Positions 8,441-17,308 of a stretch of DNA of 33,824 nt are shown here, piece after piece. The notes beneath the pieces were generated by a model. That model worked only from the letters and a program-made list of their open reading frames with translations, did not search any database and was not told the DNA's origin. The translations under genes and the position numbers were made by a program. Position 1 is the first letter of the stretch. The number at the start of each line of letters is the position of its first letter. This stretch comes from Steroidobacter sp. (GTDB taxonomy: Bacteria > Pseudomonadota > Gammaproteobacteria > Steroidobacterales > Steroidobacteraceae), in contig JAICPY010000041.1 in the NCBI GenBank assembly GCA_025929585.1, forward strand, positions 1-33,824, in the 5' to 3' direction.

Positions 8441-8995
8441 TTATATCGATCTTGTTTGGTAGGCGTAAGGGTTGCCGAAACCCAACTGCTCCAAAACTTT
8501 GACTTCGATCCCTTCCATCGCTTGTGCGTCGCGCTCGTTCTCGTGATCGTATCCTAAAAGATGCAGAACTCCGTGAACGACCATGTGAGCCCAGTGCGCG
8601 CGGGAAGTTTTTCCTTGTTCACGGGCCTCACGACTGACGACAGGCGCGCAAATAGCCAAGTCTCCCAGCGGTAAGCGCTCACCGCTCGCCACCAGACGCT
8701 TTGTCTCGGATGCTGTCTCGAGCAAGCCCGGAAAGCTGAGAACGTTGGTCGGCTTGTCCTTACCGCGCCAATCACGATTCAATCTTCGGCTCTCGGCGGC
8801 ACCCACCACCCGGATGGTGAGATCAAAGGCTTTATGTCTAAGCTTGCCAATTTGGCGCGCATGTCCATAGGCTGCCTCTGCCCACGATGCAAGCGAATGC
8901 ACAGCAGGCACGTGACGGCGACTGGTCGCGAATTGCACTGCGACATCCAACTCACGAACGCCGATGCTACCGCCGCCTCGCCCGGAAATTTCCAT
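8441..8995 (-). CDS. ybeY: Endoribonuclease YbeY
   Basis: YbeY is a zinc-dependent single-strand endoribonuclease for 16S rRNA 3' maturation and ribosome quality control. The core is clear: [19 protein letters not shown], and the metal triad in [12 protein letters not shown] (His141, His145, His151 for this start). The frame is open back to a TTG at 9031, which overlaps the phoH stop and would give 196 residues. ATG 8995 (184 residues) has GAGCGGAG directly before it, too close to be ideal. E. coli YbeY is 155 residues, so the true start may be later still, for example TTG 8950. In any case there is tight coupling to phoH. Confidence 0.92.
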   Translation of the reverse strand: MEISGRGGGSIGVRELDVAVQFATSRRHVPAVHSLASWAEAAYGHARQIGKLRHKAFDLTIRVVGAAESRRLNRDWRGKDKPTNVLSFPGLLETASETKRLVASGERLPLGDLAICAPVVSREAREQGKTSRAHWAHMVVHGVLHLLGYDHENERDAQAMEGIEVKVLEQLGFGNPYAYQTRSI

Positions 8996-9027
8996 CTCCG
9001 CTCGCGCCGTAGAGGAGCGTCGGCTGA

Positions 9028-10038
9028 TCAAGTTTCGCCGCCCTCTCGCGCATCATTTTGGTCGCGCGAAGACGTCGCGGTATTCCGCTCGTACGCCTCG
9101 ACGATCCGCTGCACCAAGGGATGACGCACGACGTCTTTGGAGGTGAAGAAAGTAAAAGCGACGCTATCTACGCCTTGCAGCACTTTGATCACATGCTTCA
9201 AACCGGACATCTGTTGTTTAGGCAGATCGGTCTGCGTGACATCGCCGGTCACCACTGCCCTGGAGCCGAAGCCGATGCGCGTCAAAAACATCTTCATCTG
9301 CTCGATCGAGGTGTTCTGACCCTCATCCAGAATGATGAACGAATCGTTGAGCGAACGGCCGCGCATGAATGCAAGCGGCGCAATCTCGATGACTTGACGC
9401 TCGATTGCACGAGCAACCCGATCGAATCCCATCATGTCATAAAGCGCGTCATACATGGGCCGCAAATAGGGGTCCACTTTTTGCCCAATGTCGCCCGGCA
9501 AGAATCCCAATCTTTCACCCGCCTCGACCGCTGGACGTACCAACACGATGCGCCGCACGCGGTCGGTCTGCAATGCTTCCACGGCGCACGCGACGGCTAG
9601 ATACGTCTTGCCGGTGCCTGCGGGGCCGATTCCGAACGTCAGATCCGACGTGCGGATGTTATGTAGATACTGCCTTTGATTCGGACCTCGACCGCGAATG
9701 CCGCCGCGCTGGGTGTGAATCATGACCTCATCGGGCGAGCGCGCCACGATGGCTGGAGCAGTGTCCATTCCTGCCTCTTGCACGACCAGATGCACTCGAT
9801 CGGGCGTAAGTGCCTCGGATGCAGACAACTCAAACAACCGGCGGAGCACGTGCTCGGCAGTTACAGCTGCGTCCTCGGGTCCGGAGACCTCGACCCAGCC
9901 GCCGCGCCTTCGAACCTGTACGTTCAAGCGCTTTTCAACGTGACGCAAGTTCTCGTCCATCGGTCCGACGAAGTTGGCCAATCGAGCGTTATCCACTGGC
10001 TCGAACGCCAGATCACGGGTCGCAACTGGTGCGTTCAT
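9028..10038 (-). CDS. ybeZ: PhoH-like ATPase (YbeZ/PhoL)
   Basis: PhoH-family proteins are P-loop ATPases with RNA-related roles; YbeZ interacts with YbeY. The 336 residues have an N-terminal region resembling a small RNA-binding domain (about 30-90). The P-loop is GPAGTGKT (139-146) with a Walker B-like ILDEGQN (236-242), then the conserved [21 protein letters not shown]. The stop overlaps or abuts ybeY, and miaB lies 116 bases upstream, keeping the order known from many proteobacteria. The start is ATG 10038 (MNAPVATRD). Confidence 0.93.
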   Translation of the reverse strand: MNAPVATRDLAFEPVDNARLANFVGPMDENLRHVEKRLNVQVRRRGGWVEVSGPEDAAVTAEHVLRRLFELSASEALTPDRVHLVVQEAGMDTAPAIVARSPDEVMIHTQRGGIRGRGPNQRQYLHNIRTSDLTFGIGPAGTGKTYLAVACAVEALQTDRVRRIVLVRPAVEAGERLGFLPGDIGQKVDPYLRPMYDALYDMMGFDRVARAIERQVIEIAPLAFMRGRSLNDSFIILDEGQNTSIEQMKMFLTRIGFGSRAVVTGDVTQTDLPKQQMSGLKHVIKVLQGVDSVAFTFFTSKDVVRHPLVQRIVEAYERNTATSSRDQNDAREGGET

Positions 10039-10154
10039 GCGATAGAGCGGCGCCCGGCGTGAGGCATGCGGCTTGCACAGCTACGAACACCTACGTGGTG
10101 CTCGCGAGAACCATCGTGGAGCTGAAAAGCAAATAGGCAAGAAAACATAATTGA

Positions 10155-11519
10155 CTAGATTGAGAGAGCTTCGGATTCCGACGCATGCCGCAGACCGCGT
10201 GCCACCAGCTTCCCTCGCAGCGAATTCGGGAGCGCCTCCGTAATCAATACATCCGCGAACTGGTTGATTAACGTTTCGGGTCCGTCAAAGTTCACCCAGC
10301 GCATATTCTCCGTGCGTCCTGCGAGTTGGGAAGGTTTCTTCTTGGAATGACGTTCGACAAGCACGCGTTGCACGGTACCGATCATAGCTTCACTGATCGT
10401 CATGGCGTGCTGGCTGATACGCGACTGCAGCAAAGTCAGCCGCTGGTGTTTTTCTTCCGATGTAACGTCATCGGGGAGAGACGCGGCAGGCGTCCCCGGC
10501 CGACGGCTGTAGATAAAACTGAAAGATTGATCGAAGCCAACATCCGCGATCAAGTTCATCGTTGCCTCGAAATCTCGAGCTGTCTCACCGGGAAATCCCA
10601 CGATGAAATCCGAGGAGACACTGATGCCAGGACGCACCGCGCGCAGCTTGCGGATCTTTTGCTTGTATTCGAGCGAGGTGTAGCCGCGTTTCATTGCCGC
10701 CAAAATACGATCAGAGCCGGATTGCACCGGCAAGTGCAGATAGTTCGCGAGCTGCGGCACGTCTCGATACGCCTCGATCAATGCGTCGCTGAACTCCACC
10801 GGATGAGAAGTCGTAAATCGAATCCTTTCGACACCGTCGATTTCCGCCACATAGAAGATCAACGTCGCGAGGTCACAGATCGTGCCGTCATCCATAGGAC
10901 CGCGATAAGCGTTCACGTTTTGTCCGAGCAGATTGATTTCGCGTACACCTTGCTCGGCGAGCGCGCGTACTTCGCTCATCACATCTTCAAATGGACGGCT
11001 GACTTCATCGCCGCGCGTGTAGGGTACGACGCAGAACGTGCAGTACTTGCTGCAGCCTTCCATGATGGAAACGAACGCAGTGGCACCTTCGGCACGAGGC
11101 GCAGGCAAAGCATCGAACTTCTCGATCTCAGGAAAGCTCACATCGACGACGGAATGCCCGCTTTGTTTCAACTCGGCGATCATGGTCGGCAGACGATGCA
11201 ACGTTTGCGGACCGAACACCAGATCAACGAACGGGGCACGACGCGTGATGCCCGCACCCTCCTGACTCGCAACGCAGCCACCCACGCCGATGAGCAAGTG
11301 CGGTTTCTGCCTCTTCAACTCGCGCCATCCACCAAGCTGCGAGAACACCTTCTCCTGCGCCTTCTCGCGCACCGAGCAGGTATTCAACAACAGCAGATCG
11401 GCCGCAGCCGGATCCTCGGTCAGCTCGTATCCGGCAGCCTCGCGCAGTACGTCCACCATCTTGGCGGAGTCGTACTCGTTCATTTGGCAGCCAAAGGTTC
11501 GGATGTAAACGAGGGGCAT
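10155..11519 (-). CDS. miaB: tRNA-2-methylthio-N6-dimethylallyladenosine synthase
   Basis: MiaB is a radical-SAM methylthiotransferase that converts i6A37 to ms2i6A37 in tRNAs reading UNN codons. The 454 residues show the three-part family plan. The N-terminal domain holds the second cluster (Cys11, Cys48, Cys82). The radical-SAM motif CSKYCTFC (Cys156, Cys160, Cys163) follows, and a C-terminal TRAM domain ends the protein (from about residue 375). [10 protein letters not shown] and PYTRGDE are typical. Its start is preceded by the inverted heptamer element at 11529-11655, whose spacer must hold any promoter. It is the first gene of the miaB-phoH-ybeY-corC run. Confidence 0.97.
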   Translation of the reverse strand: MPLVYIRTFGCQMNEYDSAKMVDVLREAAGYELTEDPAAADLLLLNTCSVREKAQEKVFSQLGGWRELKRQKPHLLIGVGGCVASQEGAGITRRAPFVDLVFGPQTLHRLPTMIAELKQSGHSVVDVSFPEIEKFDALPAPRAEGATAFVSIMEGCSKYCTFCVVPYTRGDEVSRPFEDVMSEVRALAEQGVREINLLGQNVNAYRGPMDDGTICDLATLIFYVAEIDGVERIRFTTSHPVEFSDALIEAYRDVPQLANYLHLPVQSGSDRILAAMKRGYTSLEYKQKIRKLRAVRPGISVSSDFIVGFPGETARDFEATMNLIADVGFDQSFSFIYSRRPGTPAASLPDDVTSEEKHQRLTLLQSRISQHAMTISEAMIGTVQRVLVERHSKKKPSQLAGRTENMRWVNFDGPETLINQFADVLITEALPNSLRGKLVARGLRHASESEALSI

Positions 11520-11528
11520 AGGAGAGAA

Positions 11529-11655
11529 GGCGATAGGGGATAGCGGATAGCGGATAGGGGATAGTGAGACTGGACAGGGATGATGATCGACGGTCGGATT
11601 GTTATAGAGTCCGGCGCCAGCTCCGAACTATCCCCTATCGCCTATCCTCTATCGC
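11529..11655. repeat. Inverted heptamer arrays in the ssb-miaB gap
   Basis: The left array (11531-11565) is five seven-base units of type GGATAG followed by C, G or T. The right array (11628-11655) is four units of the reverse complement (CTATCSC or CTATCCY). Read on the minus strand, the right array starts GGAAG then GCGATAG. The left array starts AGAAG then GCGATAG on the plus strand. The two arms match over about 33 bases apart from one extra unit and a few changes, and enclose about 62 bases of ordinary sequence with a TATAAC (minus strand, 11606-11601) that could serve miaB. The outer part begins 11 bases after the ssb stop. Confidence 0.85.
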
Positions 11656-11665
11656 CTTCCCTCGT

Positions 11666-12118
11666 CTAGAACGGAATATCGTCGTCGAACTCGCCCACAT
11701 CGGCGGCCGGAGGGGCGCTTCGATCCTCAGCAGGAGCTGATCGGGCCGGGCGAGGCTCGCCGCCACCCGCGCTTGCGCCGCCTCGACCACCGAGCATCTG
11801 CATGTCACGCGCGACGACCTCGGTCGAATAACGGTCTTTACCCTCTTTGTCCTGCCATTTGCGCGTTCGAAGGCTTCCCTCGATATAGACCTGAGAGCCC
11901 TTTCTGAGGTATTCGGCGGCGATCTCGCCCAATTTGTCGAACAATACGACGGTATGCCACTCAGTGCGTTCCTGCTGGTCGCCCGTTTGACGGTCTTTCC
12001 AAGACTCACTGGTGGCGATTCGAATATTGGTCACAGCCTTGCCGCTCGGCATATAGCGGGTATCCGGGTCCGCCCCCAAATTACCGACAAGGATGACTTT
12101 ATTGATGCCGCGAGCCAT
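11666..12118 (-). CDS. ssb: Single-stranded DNA-binding protein
   Basis: SSB binds single-stranded DNA as a tetramer during replication, recombination and repair and recruits partners through its C-terminal tip. The 150 residues begin [22 protein letters not shown], carry the OB-fold through about residue 110 ([20 protein letters not shown]), then a Gly/Pro/Ala-rich linker and the conserved acidic tip DDDIPF. It is divergent from uvrA, as in E. coli. I see no LexA-type SOS box of the E. coli form in the gap between them. Confidence 0.97.
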   Translation of the reverse strand: MARGINKVILVGNLGADPDTRYMPSGKAVTNIRIATSESWKDRQTGDQQERTEWHTVVLFDKLGEIAAEYLRKGSQVYIEGSLRTRKWQDKEGKDRYSTEVVARDMQMLGGRGGASAGGGEPRPARSAPAEDRSAPPAADVGEFDDDIPF

Positions 12119-12207
12119 GTAGGACCCCTATTCCCAGGAAAGCCGCGATTGTAGACGGGGGAGGCCCGGCATAACAGGCGAATATCCGGCGCCTTATGCC
12201 ATAAACG

Positions 12208-12394
12208 CTAGCGGCTTTGCCGCAGGCGAGCCTATCGACAGGCAAGCGGGAGGACCCGCAGGCGAGCTGACGCTGTCAGCGGGCCGGAGCTGTGACGCCG
12301 TACCTCCAACCCTTCAAACACGCCCTCTGACCTAGTCTGGCCTGCCGTCAGGCTCGCCTGCCGTAGGCTCGCTGGCCGGCAAAGCCGGCTCGCC
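12208..12394. repeat. GC-rich inverted repeat with AGGCGAGCC / GGCTCGCCT copies
   Basis: The left arm (about 12208-12243) contains GCGGCTTTGCCGC and GCAGGCGAGCC. The right arm (about 12351-12394) contains the reverse complements GGCTCGCCTG (12351-12360), TAGGCTCGC and CCGGCAAAGCCGG. A second direct copy GCAGGCGAGC lies at 12258-12267, and a third inverse GGCTCGCC at 12387-12394. The arms pair imperfectly over some 35 bases around a spacer of roughly 110 bases. The layout is like that of the heptamer elements, but the word is longer and richer in GC; it could instead be a REP-type palindromic repeat. Confidence 0.7.
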
Positions 12395-12404
12395 CTCCTC
12401 GCCT

Positions 12405-12434
12405 TTGCCCCGCCCTGCTCCACCCGCTTATAGT
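12405..12434 (+). promoter_or_regulatory. Candidate uvrA promoter
   Basis: TTGCCC (12405-12410), an 18-base spacer and TATAGT (12429-12434) lie about 42 bases before the uvrA ATG. Both boxes fit the sigma-70 pattern moderately well. The leader then has no good Shine-Dalgarno sequence. Confidence 0.4.
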
Positions 12435-12475
12435 GTTCGGTCCTCCATTCGGACGGGCTTTCGGGCCCCGCCACT

Positions 12476-15331
12476 ATGTCCTCTTCCATTCTGATTCGCG
12501 GCGCACGCACTCATAACCTACGCAACGTCAATCTCGAATTGCCGCGCGAGAAGCTGATTGTCTTCACGGGCCTATCGGGTTCGGGAAAATCCTCGTTGGC
12601 ATTCGACACGATTTACGCAGAAGGGCAGCGCCGCTACGTCGAGTCTTTGTCGGCGTACGCGCGGCAGTTTCTCTCGGTAATGGAAAAGCCCGATGTCGAT
12701 ACGATCGAAGGATTGTCGCCCGCAATCGCGATCGAACAGAAATCGACCTCGCATAATCCTCGTTCGACAGTCGGCACTGTCACGGAGATTTACGATCATC
12801 TACGCTTGTTGTTTGCGCGTGTCGGTCAACCACGATGCCCGGATCACGGCGTGCCGCTGGAAGCACAAACGGTAAGTCAAATGGTCGATCAAGTCGTGCA
12901 GCTACCGGAAGGTACACCTGTGCTGTTGCTGGCGCCGATGATCGATGCCCGCAAAGGCGAGCACGCTCAAGTACTGGATCAGTTGCGCAGCCAAGGTTTC
13001 GTGCGCGCGCGCATCGACGGCAGAGTGGCGGAATTGGATGATGCGCCGAAGCTCGATCCGAAGAAGAAACACACGATCGAAGCGGTGGTCGATCGATTCA
13101 AAGTTCGTCCCGACGCCGCACAGCGAGCAGCCGAGTCCTTCGAGACGGCTTTGCGACTTTCAGATGGCATCGCACGCATCGCGTTCATGGATGAGCCGAA
13201 GCGCGAGGAGCTCGTCTTCTCGGATAAATTCGCATGCACGATTTGCGGCTACAGTCTCTCCGAGCTGGAGCCACGGCTTTTCTCGTTCAACAATCCTGCG
13301 GGCGCCTGTCCGGTCTGCTCCGGTTTGGGTGTGCAGCAATTCTTCGATCCGAATCGCGTCGTTCACCATCCTCACGTTTCGATCGCAGGCGGTGCGATCC
13401 GGGGCTGGGATCGGCGCACCACTTACTACTTCGCTTTGATGCAGTCGTTGGCGAAGCATTACAAGTTCGATGTCGAGACGCCCTGGGAAGAACTGGCCGA
13501 GAAGCACAAAAAAGTCGTCTTGTATGGCAGTGGCGAGGACAAGATCGATTTTCGCTATGTGGATGCGAAAGGCGGAACGATGCGCCGATCTCACAAATGG
13601 GAAGGCGTCATCCCCAATCTCGAGCGTCGTTATCGAGAGACCGAGTCCGTTGCGGTGCGCGAAGAGCTCGCAAAGTATCTAAGCAACCAGCCCTGCCCAG
13701 AATGTGGCGGTACGCGACTGAACAAGGCAGCCCGGCACGTCTTCGTCGCAGAGCGAACGCTGCCTGAGATCGCAGCGTTGGCCGTGGGCGATGCGCTGCA
13801 GTTCAGCCGTGATTTGGTGCTCGAAGGATGGCGCGGAGAAATTGCGGCAAAGATCATCAAAGAGATCTCTGAGCGGCTACGGTTCTTAAGTGATGTGGGA
13901 CTCGACTATCTGACGCTCGATCGCAGCGCCGAAACTCTCTCGGGCGGTGAAGCTCAACGTATCCGTCTGGCCAGCCAGATCGGCTCCGGACTAGTCGGCG
14001 TCATGTACATCCTCGATGAGCCCTCGATTGGCCTGCACCAGCGCGACAACGATCGACTATTACGCACACTCAATCACTTGCGAGATTTGGGCAACACGGT
14101 GATCGTCGTGGAGCATGACGAAGACGCGATCCGCCACGCCGATCATGTCGTGGATCTCGGTCCGGGGGCCGGAGTTCACGGCGGGCAGGTCATCTCGCAA
14201 GGCTCCCCCGAGCACATCGCGTCCGATCCAAACTCGATCACCGGGCAATATCTATCCGGGCAGCGATCGATCGCGGTGCCGGCAATGCGAACTCCGCCGC
14301 AGAAGGGCAATCATCTGCGCATCCTCAATGCGCGCGGCAACAATCTTCGCGGCGTGACGGTCGAGATACCGCTGGGCATCATGACGTGCGTAACAGGAGT
14401 CTCGGGTTCGGGTAAATCGACACTGGTGAACGACACGCTATATAGATATGTGGCCAGGACATTGAACGATGCATCGACGGATCCGGCGCCGAGCGATGGT
14501 GTCGAGGGATTGGATCAAATCGATCGAGTCATCGACATCGATCAAAGCCCGATTGGCCGCACTCCGCGCTCGAATCCCGCGACCTACACAGGATTGTTTA
14601 CGCCGATACGCGAGATTTTCTCTGCTGTACCGGAAGCACGAGCGCGAGGGTATGAGCCAGGCCGCTTTAGCTTCAACGTCAAGGGCGGACGATGCGAGGC
14701 CTGCCAGGGCGATGGCGTCATCAAGGTCGAGATGCATTTTCTTCCCGATGTGTACGTTCCTTGCGATGTGTGCAAGGGCTGCCGATACAACCGCGAAACG
14801 CTCGAAATCCGATACAAAGGCAAGAACATCAACGAAGTGCTCGAGATGACTGTCGAGGATGCGATGGAGTTCTTCCGCAACGCGCCCGTGATTGCGCCAA
14901 AGCTGCAAACTTTGATCGACGTTGGGCTCTCCTATATTCGCTTAGGCCAGAACGCGACGACCTTATCTGGCGGAGAAGCGCAGCGGGTGAAGCTTGCGAA
15001 GGAACTCTCGAAGCGCGCGACGGGCCGGACCCTTTACATCCTGGATGAACCCACCACAGGTCTGCACTTCCACGATATCGAACAGCTCCTGGGCGTCTTG
15101 CATCGTCTTCGCGATGAAGGAAACAGCATCGTTGTCATCGAACACAATCTCGATGTGATCAAGACGGCTGATTGGGTCATCGACTTGGGACCCGAAGGCG
15201 GCAACGGCGGCGGCATGGTCGTGGCAACGGGAACGCCCGAGGACATCGTCGCGAACCAAGATTCCTATACGGGCAAGTATCTAAAGCCGGTACTCGATAA
15301 GCTCCCCGCACCGAAGCGCAAGACTGCCTGA
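12476..15331 (+). CDS. uvrA: Excinuclease ABC subunit A
   Basis: UvrA is the damage-sensing ATPase of nucleotide excision repair; as a dimer it loads UvrB on DNA. The 951 residues match the family (940 in E. coli). In order: first Walker [10 protein letters not shown] (about 32-40), a zinc module with CTIC and CPVC (about 254-283), first ABC signature [16 protein letters not shown], second Walker [10 protein letters not shown] (about 641), second zinc module CEAC and CDVCKGC (about 740-770), and second signature [16 protein letters not shown] with [10 protein letters not shown]. It is divergent from ssb. The start at ATG 12476 ([13 protein letters not shown]) fits the family although no ribosome site is visible. 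Confidence 0.98.
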   Translation: MSSSILIRGARTHNLRNVNLELPREKLIVFTGLSGSGKSSLAFDTIYAEGQRRYVESLSAYARQFLSVMEKPDVDTIEGLSPAIAIEQKSTSHNPRSTVGTVTEIYDHLRLLFARVGQPRCPDHGVPLEAQTVSQMVDQVVQLPEGTPVLLLAPMIDARKGEHAQVLDQLRSQGFVRARIDGRVAELDDAPKLDPKKKHTIEAVVDRFKVRPDAAQRAAESFETALRLSDGIARIAFMDEPKREELVFSDKFACTICGYSLSELEPRLFSFNNPAGACPVCSGLGVQQFFDPNRVVHHPHVSIAGGAIRGWDRRTTYYFALMQSLAKHYKFDVETPWEELAEKHKKVVLYGSGEDKIDFRYVDAKGGTMRRSHKWEGVIPNLERRYRETESVAVREELAKYLSNQPCPECGGTRLNKAARHVFVAERTLPEIAALAVGDALQFSRDLVLEGWRGEIAAKIIKEISERLRFLSDVGLDYLTLDRSAETLSGGEAQRIRLASQIGSGLVGVMYILDEPSIGLHQRDNDRLLRTLNHLRDLGNTVIVVEHDEDAIRHADHVVDLGPGAGVHGGQVISQGSPEHIASDPNSITGQYLSGQRSIAVPAMRTPPQKGNHLRILNARGNNLRGVTVEIPLGIMTCVTGVSGSGKSTLVNDTLYRYVARTLNDASTDPAPSDGVEGLDQIDRVIDIDQSPIGRTPRSNPATYTGLFTPIREIFSAVPEARARGYEPGRFSFNVKGGRCEACQGDGVIKVEMHFLPDVYVPCDVCKGCRYNRETLEIRYKGKNINEVLEMTVEDAMEFFRNAPVIAPKLQTLIDVGLSYIRLGQNATTLSGGEAQRVKLAKELSKRATGRTLYILDEPTTGLHFHDIEQLLGVLHRLRDEGNSIVVIEHNLDVIKTADWVIDLGPEGGNGGGMVVATGTPEDIVANQDSYTGKYLKPVLDKLPAPKRKTA

Positions 15332-15373
15332 ACGATCGCGCTGTACTCCGTTCACTCGCTAGGACCCGTGTCA

Positions 15374-16036
15374 ATGCATGCACTCTGCTCTTTCAGCGGC
15401 GGGAAGGATTCCTGCCTCGCGCTCTGGCGCGCACAGCTACAAGGCTACGACGTGCGCGCTCTGCTGGTAATGTTCGAGGAAAGTGGCGAGCGTAGCCGTT
15501 CGCACGCGCTGCCGCTTTCACTGCTGAGCAAACAAGCGGACGCTTTGAATCTCGAGCTGGTGACACGACAGGCAAGCTGGTCGAGCTATGAAGCAGAGTT
15601 CACGAGCGCGCTACGCGAGTTCCGCTCCCGCAACTTCTCCACCGCAATCTTCGGCGACATCGATCTGCAACCGCATCGCGACTGGGAAGAAAAAGTGTGC
15701 GCGTCTGCGAATATCGAACCAGTATTGCCTCTATGGCACCAAGATCGACGCGAGCTCGCTCTGCAAGTGATCGACGCTGGATTTCGAGCCGTAGTCGTCT
15801 GCATCGATTCGCGCTACTTGGGCGACGAATTCTGCGGCCGTGAATACGATGCGGCCTTTATCGCGGATCTTCCCGAGGATGTAGACGCTTGCGGCGAAAA
15901 TGGCGAGTTCCACACTTTCGTTTACGACGGGCCGAATTTCAGCCAGCCAGTGCCGTTCGCAATCGAGGGTTTCGAGCCGTACGTGGCGCCCGCGGAGTTT
16001 GGGGGGACGAGGTATGTCTTCGCGAAGCTCAGGTGA
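15374..16036 (+). CDS. Dph6-related PP-loop ATP pyrophosphatase (DUF71 family)
   Basis: The fold is that of diphthine-ammonia ligase. Bacteria lack diphthamide, so the bacterial members have another, largely unsettled role; some are linked to cobalamin handling. The 220 residues show the PP-loop SGGKDS (8-13) for ATP and the family's C-terminal mark GENGEFHTFVYDGPNF. AGGA at 15361-15364 is nine bases before ATG 15374, so this is preferred to GTG 15368. It follows uvrA by 42 bases on the same strand and could be co-transcribed. Adenylating amide-forming activity is a family inference only. Confidence 0.85.
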   Translation: MHALCSFSGGKDSCLALWRAQLQGYDVRALLVMFEESGERSRSHALPLSLLSKQADALNLELVTRQASWSSYEAEFTSALREFRSRNFSTAIFGDIDLQPHRDWEEKVCASANIEPVLPLWHQDRRELALQVIDAGFRAVVVCIDSRYLGDEFCGREYDAAFIADLPEDVDACGENGEFHTFVYDGPNFSQPVPFAIEGFEPYVAPAEFGGTRYVFAKLR

Positions 16037-16050
16037 AGGAGCGATGGGAA

Positions 16051-16134
16051 GTGATGAAGGTGATGAAGGTGATGTAAGTGATGGAGGTAAGAGAGGCGCA
16101 TCTCCCTCTAACCTACATCACTTACATCACCTTC
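16051..16134. repeat. Inverted 9-bp arrays between convergent genes
   Basis: The left array (16051-16095) is five nine-base units: GTGATGAAG twice, GTGATGTAA, GTGATGGAG and GTAAGAGAG. The right arm (16105-16134) is the reverse complement of the last part, with GTGATGTAA and GTGATGTAG. About 29 bases pair with only two or three changes around a loop of ten bases. The left array starts 14 bases after the stop of the Dph6-like gene, and the right arm ends seven bases from the stop of the GNAT gene, so it may act as a two-way 3' end. The same word recurs at 20058. Confidence 0.85.
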
Positions 16135-16140
16135 AGTTCG

Positions 16141-16644
16141 TCACCTTGCCTTGCCCGACTTAAACACTTGCCGCACTTCTCCGTGCGCCACGGTTTCTCG
16201 GAACTGTCCGTTCGTGTATTCGGCGACAGTGGCACGCCAGAATTCGACGGCGGGTTTGTTGTAGAGGAATTCGGTGACCTGCCAAGTGCCGGCGAAGCGG
16301 TTGAAAATGAGCTTTGCAGCATCACGACCGACGCCAATTCGACGTGAACGCGAGGTAATGAAAAATTCAGCCATGCAAAAGTCCACGTGCTCGCGCTGAT
16401 TGCGCGGGGGGCGACTGACGAGGGCGAATCCCACAGGACGCTCCTCTTTGAGGATCACGAGGGGGTGCGCGCTGTCATCGGCGAACCAGCGGGCCATCAG
16501 CTCGGCTTCGCGCTCGCGATACGCCGGGAACATCCCGGTGTTCATGCTCAGATCGGACAAGTCGCTGAGATATTCCGGATACTGGCGCTGGATCCACAGG
16601 CGGTCCTGCGGGGAATTCTGGGCGTCTCGAATACTGACGGGCAC
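16141..16644 (-). CDS. GNAT-family N-acetyltransferase
   Basis: The 167 residues fit the GNAT acyl-CoA fold: an N-terminal helix pair, beta strands at HPLVILKEERPVGFALVSRPP, the central MAEFFITSRSRRIGVGRDAAKLIF whose RRIGVGRDA resembles the acetyl-CoA pyrophosphate loop, then FLYNKPAVEFWRATV as in motif B (N-x-x-A-x-x-F-W). The substrate is unknown. The start is GTG at 16644, the only start that keeps the first strand; an AGGAGG lies 25 bases upstream, farther than usual. It is convergent with the Dph6-like gene. Confidence 0.8.
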   Translation of the reverse strand: MPVSIRDAQNSPQDRLWIQRQYPEYLSDLSDLSMNTGMFPAYREREAELMARWFADDSAHPLVILKEERPVGFALVSRPPRNQREHVDFCMAEFFITSRSRRIGVGRDAAKLIFNRFAGTWQVTEFLYNKPAVEFWRATVAEYTNGQFRETVAHGEVRQVFKSGKAR

Positions 16645-16661
16645 CGCACTACCGGCTTGAC

Positions 16662-16838
16662 CTAGCCGCCTCCTGCCTCGGGATTTACTCCCGCTTCATC
16701 TTTCACGTCCAGGGTTTCGTTAACCTGCGACGCGGAGACGTTCTGCATGAGCCTACGCGAGTAGACGACTCTTGCACAATCAACAATAACATCACCTCTA
16801 AAGCGATCAGGCGGGCTTTCGCCCGCCTGATCTATCAT
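16662..16838 (-). CDS. Possible 58-residue small ORF
   Basis: A frame from ATG 16838 to TAG 16662 gives 58 residues, including DVIVDCARVVYSRRLM and SASQVNETLDVKDEAG. It begins eight bases after the lipoprotein stop and ends 17 bases before the GNAT start. Against it: no ribosome site, and the first 11 codons run through the terminator-like stem at 16805-16832. A shorter form from ATG 16748 has 28 residues. I do not recognise it. It may be chance. Confidence 0.18.
   Translation of the reverse strand: MIDQAGESPPDRFRGDVIVDCARVVYSRRLMQNVSASQVNETLDVKDEAGVNPEAGGG
16805..16832 (-). terminator. Terminator of the lipoprotein gene
   Basis: A perfect 12-base stem GATCAGGCGGGC / GCCCGCCTGATC with a four-base loop, 14 bases after the lipoprotein stop. 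On the minus strand it is followed by GCTTTAG, a poor T run, so it may depend on stem strength. Confidence 0.65.
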
Positions 16839-16846
16839 CACTGCAA

Positions 16847-17095
16847 TTACTGAGCAGGAGTCGGCTCAGTTGCATCGCCACCTTCAGCAGGCGCGGTTGC
16901 ATCAGGAGCCGTTCCATCGGCAGGAGGCGTGGTGCCGTCCATCGGAGCCGCGTCAGCTGGAGGTGCATCAGCAGGAGCGACATCGGCCGGAGGTGCAGTG
17001 TCAGTCGTTGCCTCGGCAGGAGCTTCGTCCTTCTGTCCGCAAGCGGCCAGCGACAGCGACATCATCAATGCAGCAAGAATTAGCTTCGTGTTCAT
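16847..17095 (-). CDS. Small Pro/Ala/Asp-rich lipoprotein
   Basis: The 82-residue product starts MNTKLILAALMMSLSLAACGQ: a short positive N-terminus, a hydrophobic core and a lipobox LAAC with Cys20, so it should be lipidated and membrane-anchored. The mature part is unstructured: repeats of APAD, PPAD and DGT with Pro, Ala, Thr and acidic residues, no Lys or Arg after residue 23. ATG 17095 is preferred to an upstream GTG-type start at 17158 because of the signal peptide and a GGGGTGG upstream. No function can be named; such peptides are often periplasmic spacers or stress-induced lipoproteins. Confidence 0.75.
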   Translation of the reverse strand: MNTKLILAALMMSLSLAACGQKDEAPAEATTDTAPPADVAPADAPPADAAPMDGTTPPADGTAPDATAPAEGGDATEPTPAQ

Positions 17096-17308
17096 GTGGT
17101 CTTCCACCCCTGTGAGTTTAATAACTGGCGAGTTGATAACGATGTATATAACACTCAAAGCGAAGGACAGTTCCTCCGTTAACAGCGCTATCGATTCTAG
17201 TGCGTTTCAGTTTCGTTTGAAACCAGTTATGAAGTCATCAGATCGAATCGATCGTCGATCATTTCGCGCGCCATTATTGCGCAAAGCTCGAAAATCGCTT
17301 TATTTACA

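Larger units (their letters stand above)
12119..12475. other. 357-base ssb-uvrA intergenic region
   Basis: It holds no convincing gene. The plus-strand half near uvrA has a promoter-like site (12405-12434) and small stems in the leader. The middle is dominated by the GC-rich inverted repeat described separately. A frame open on the minus strand (12232-12510) has no coding character. CTGACGCTGTCAG (12267-12279) is a perfect five-base stem but does not fit an SOS operator. Confidence 0.6.

Noticed and set aside
10326-11543. Long open frame (405 codons) on the plus strand
   Set aside because: Antisense shadow of miaB, which carries all radical-SAM and TRAM marks.
12267-12279. SOS (LexA) box between ssb and uvrA
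   Set aside because: CTGACGCTGTCAG is a short palindrome but lacks the CTGT-N8-ACAG layout, and it lies far from the uvrA -10.
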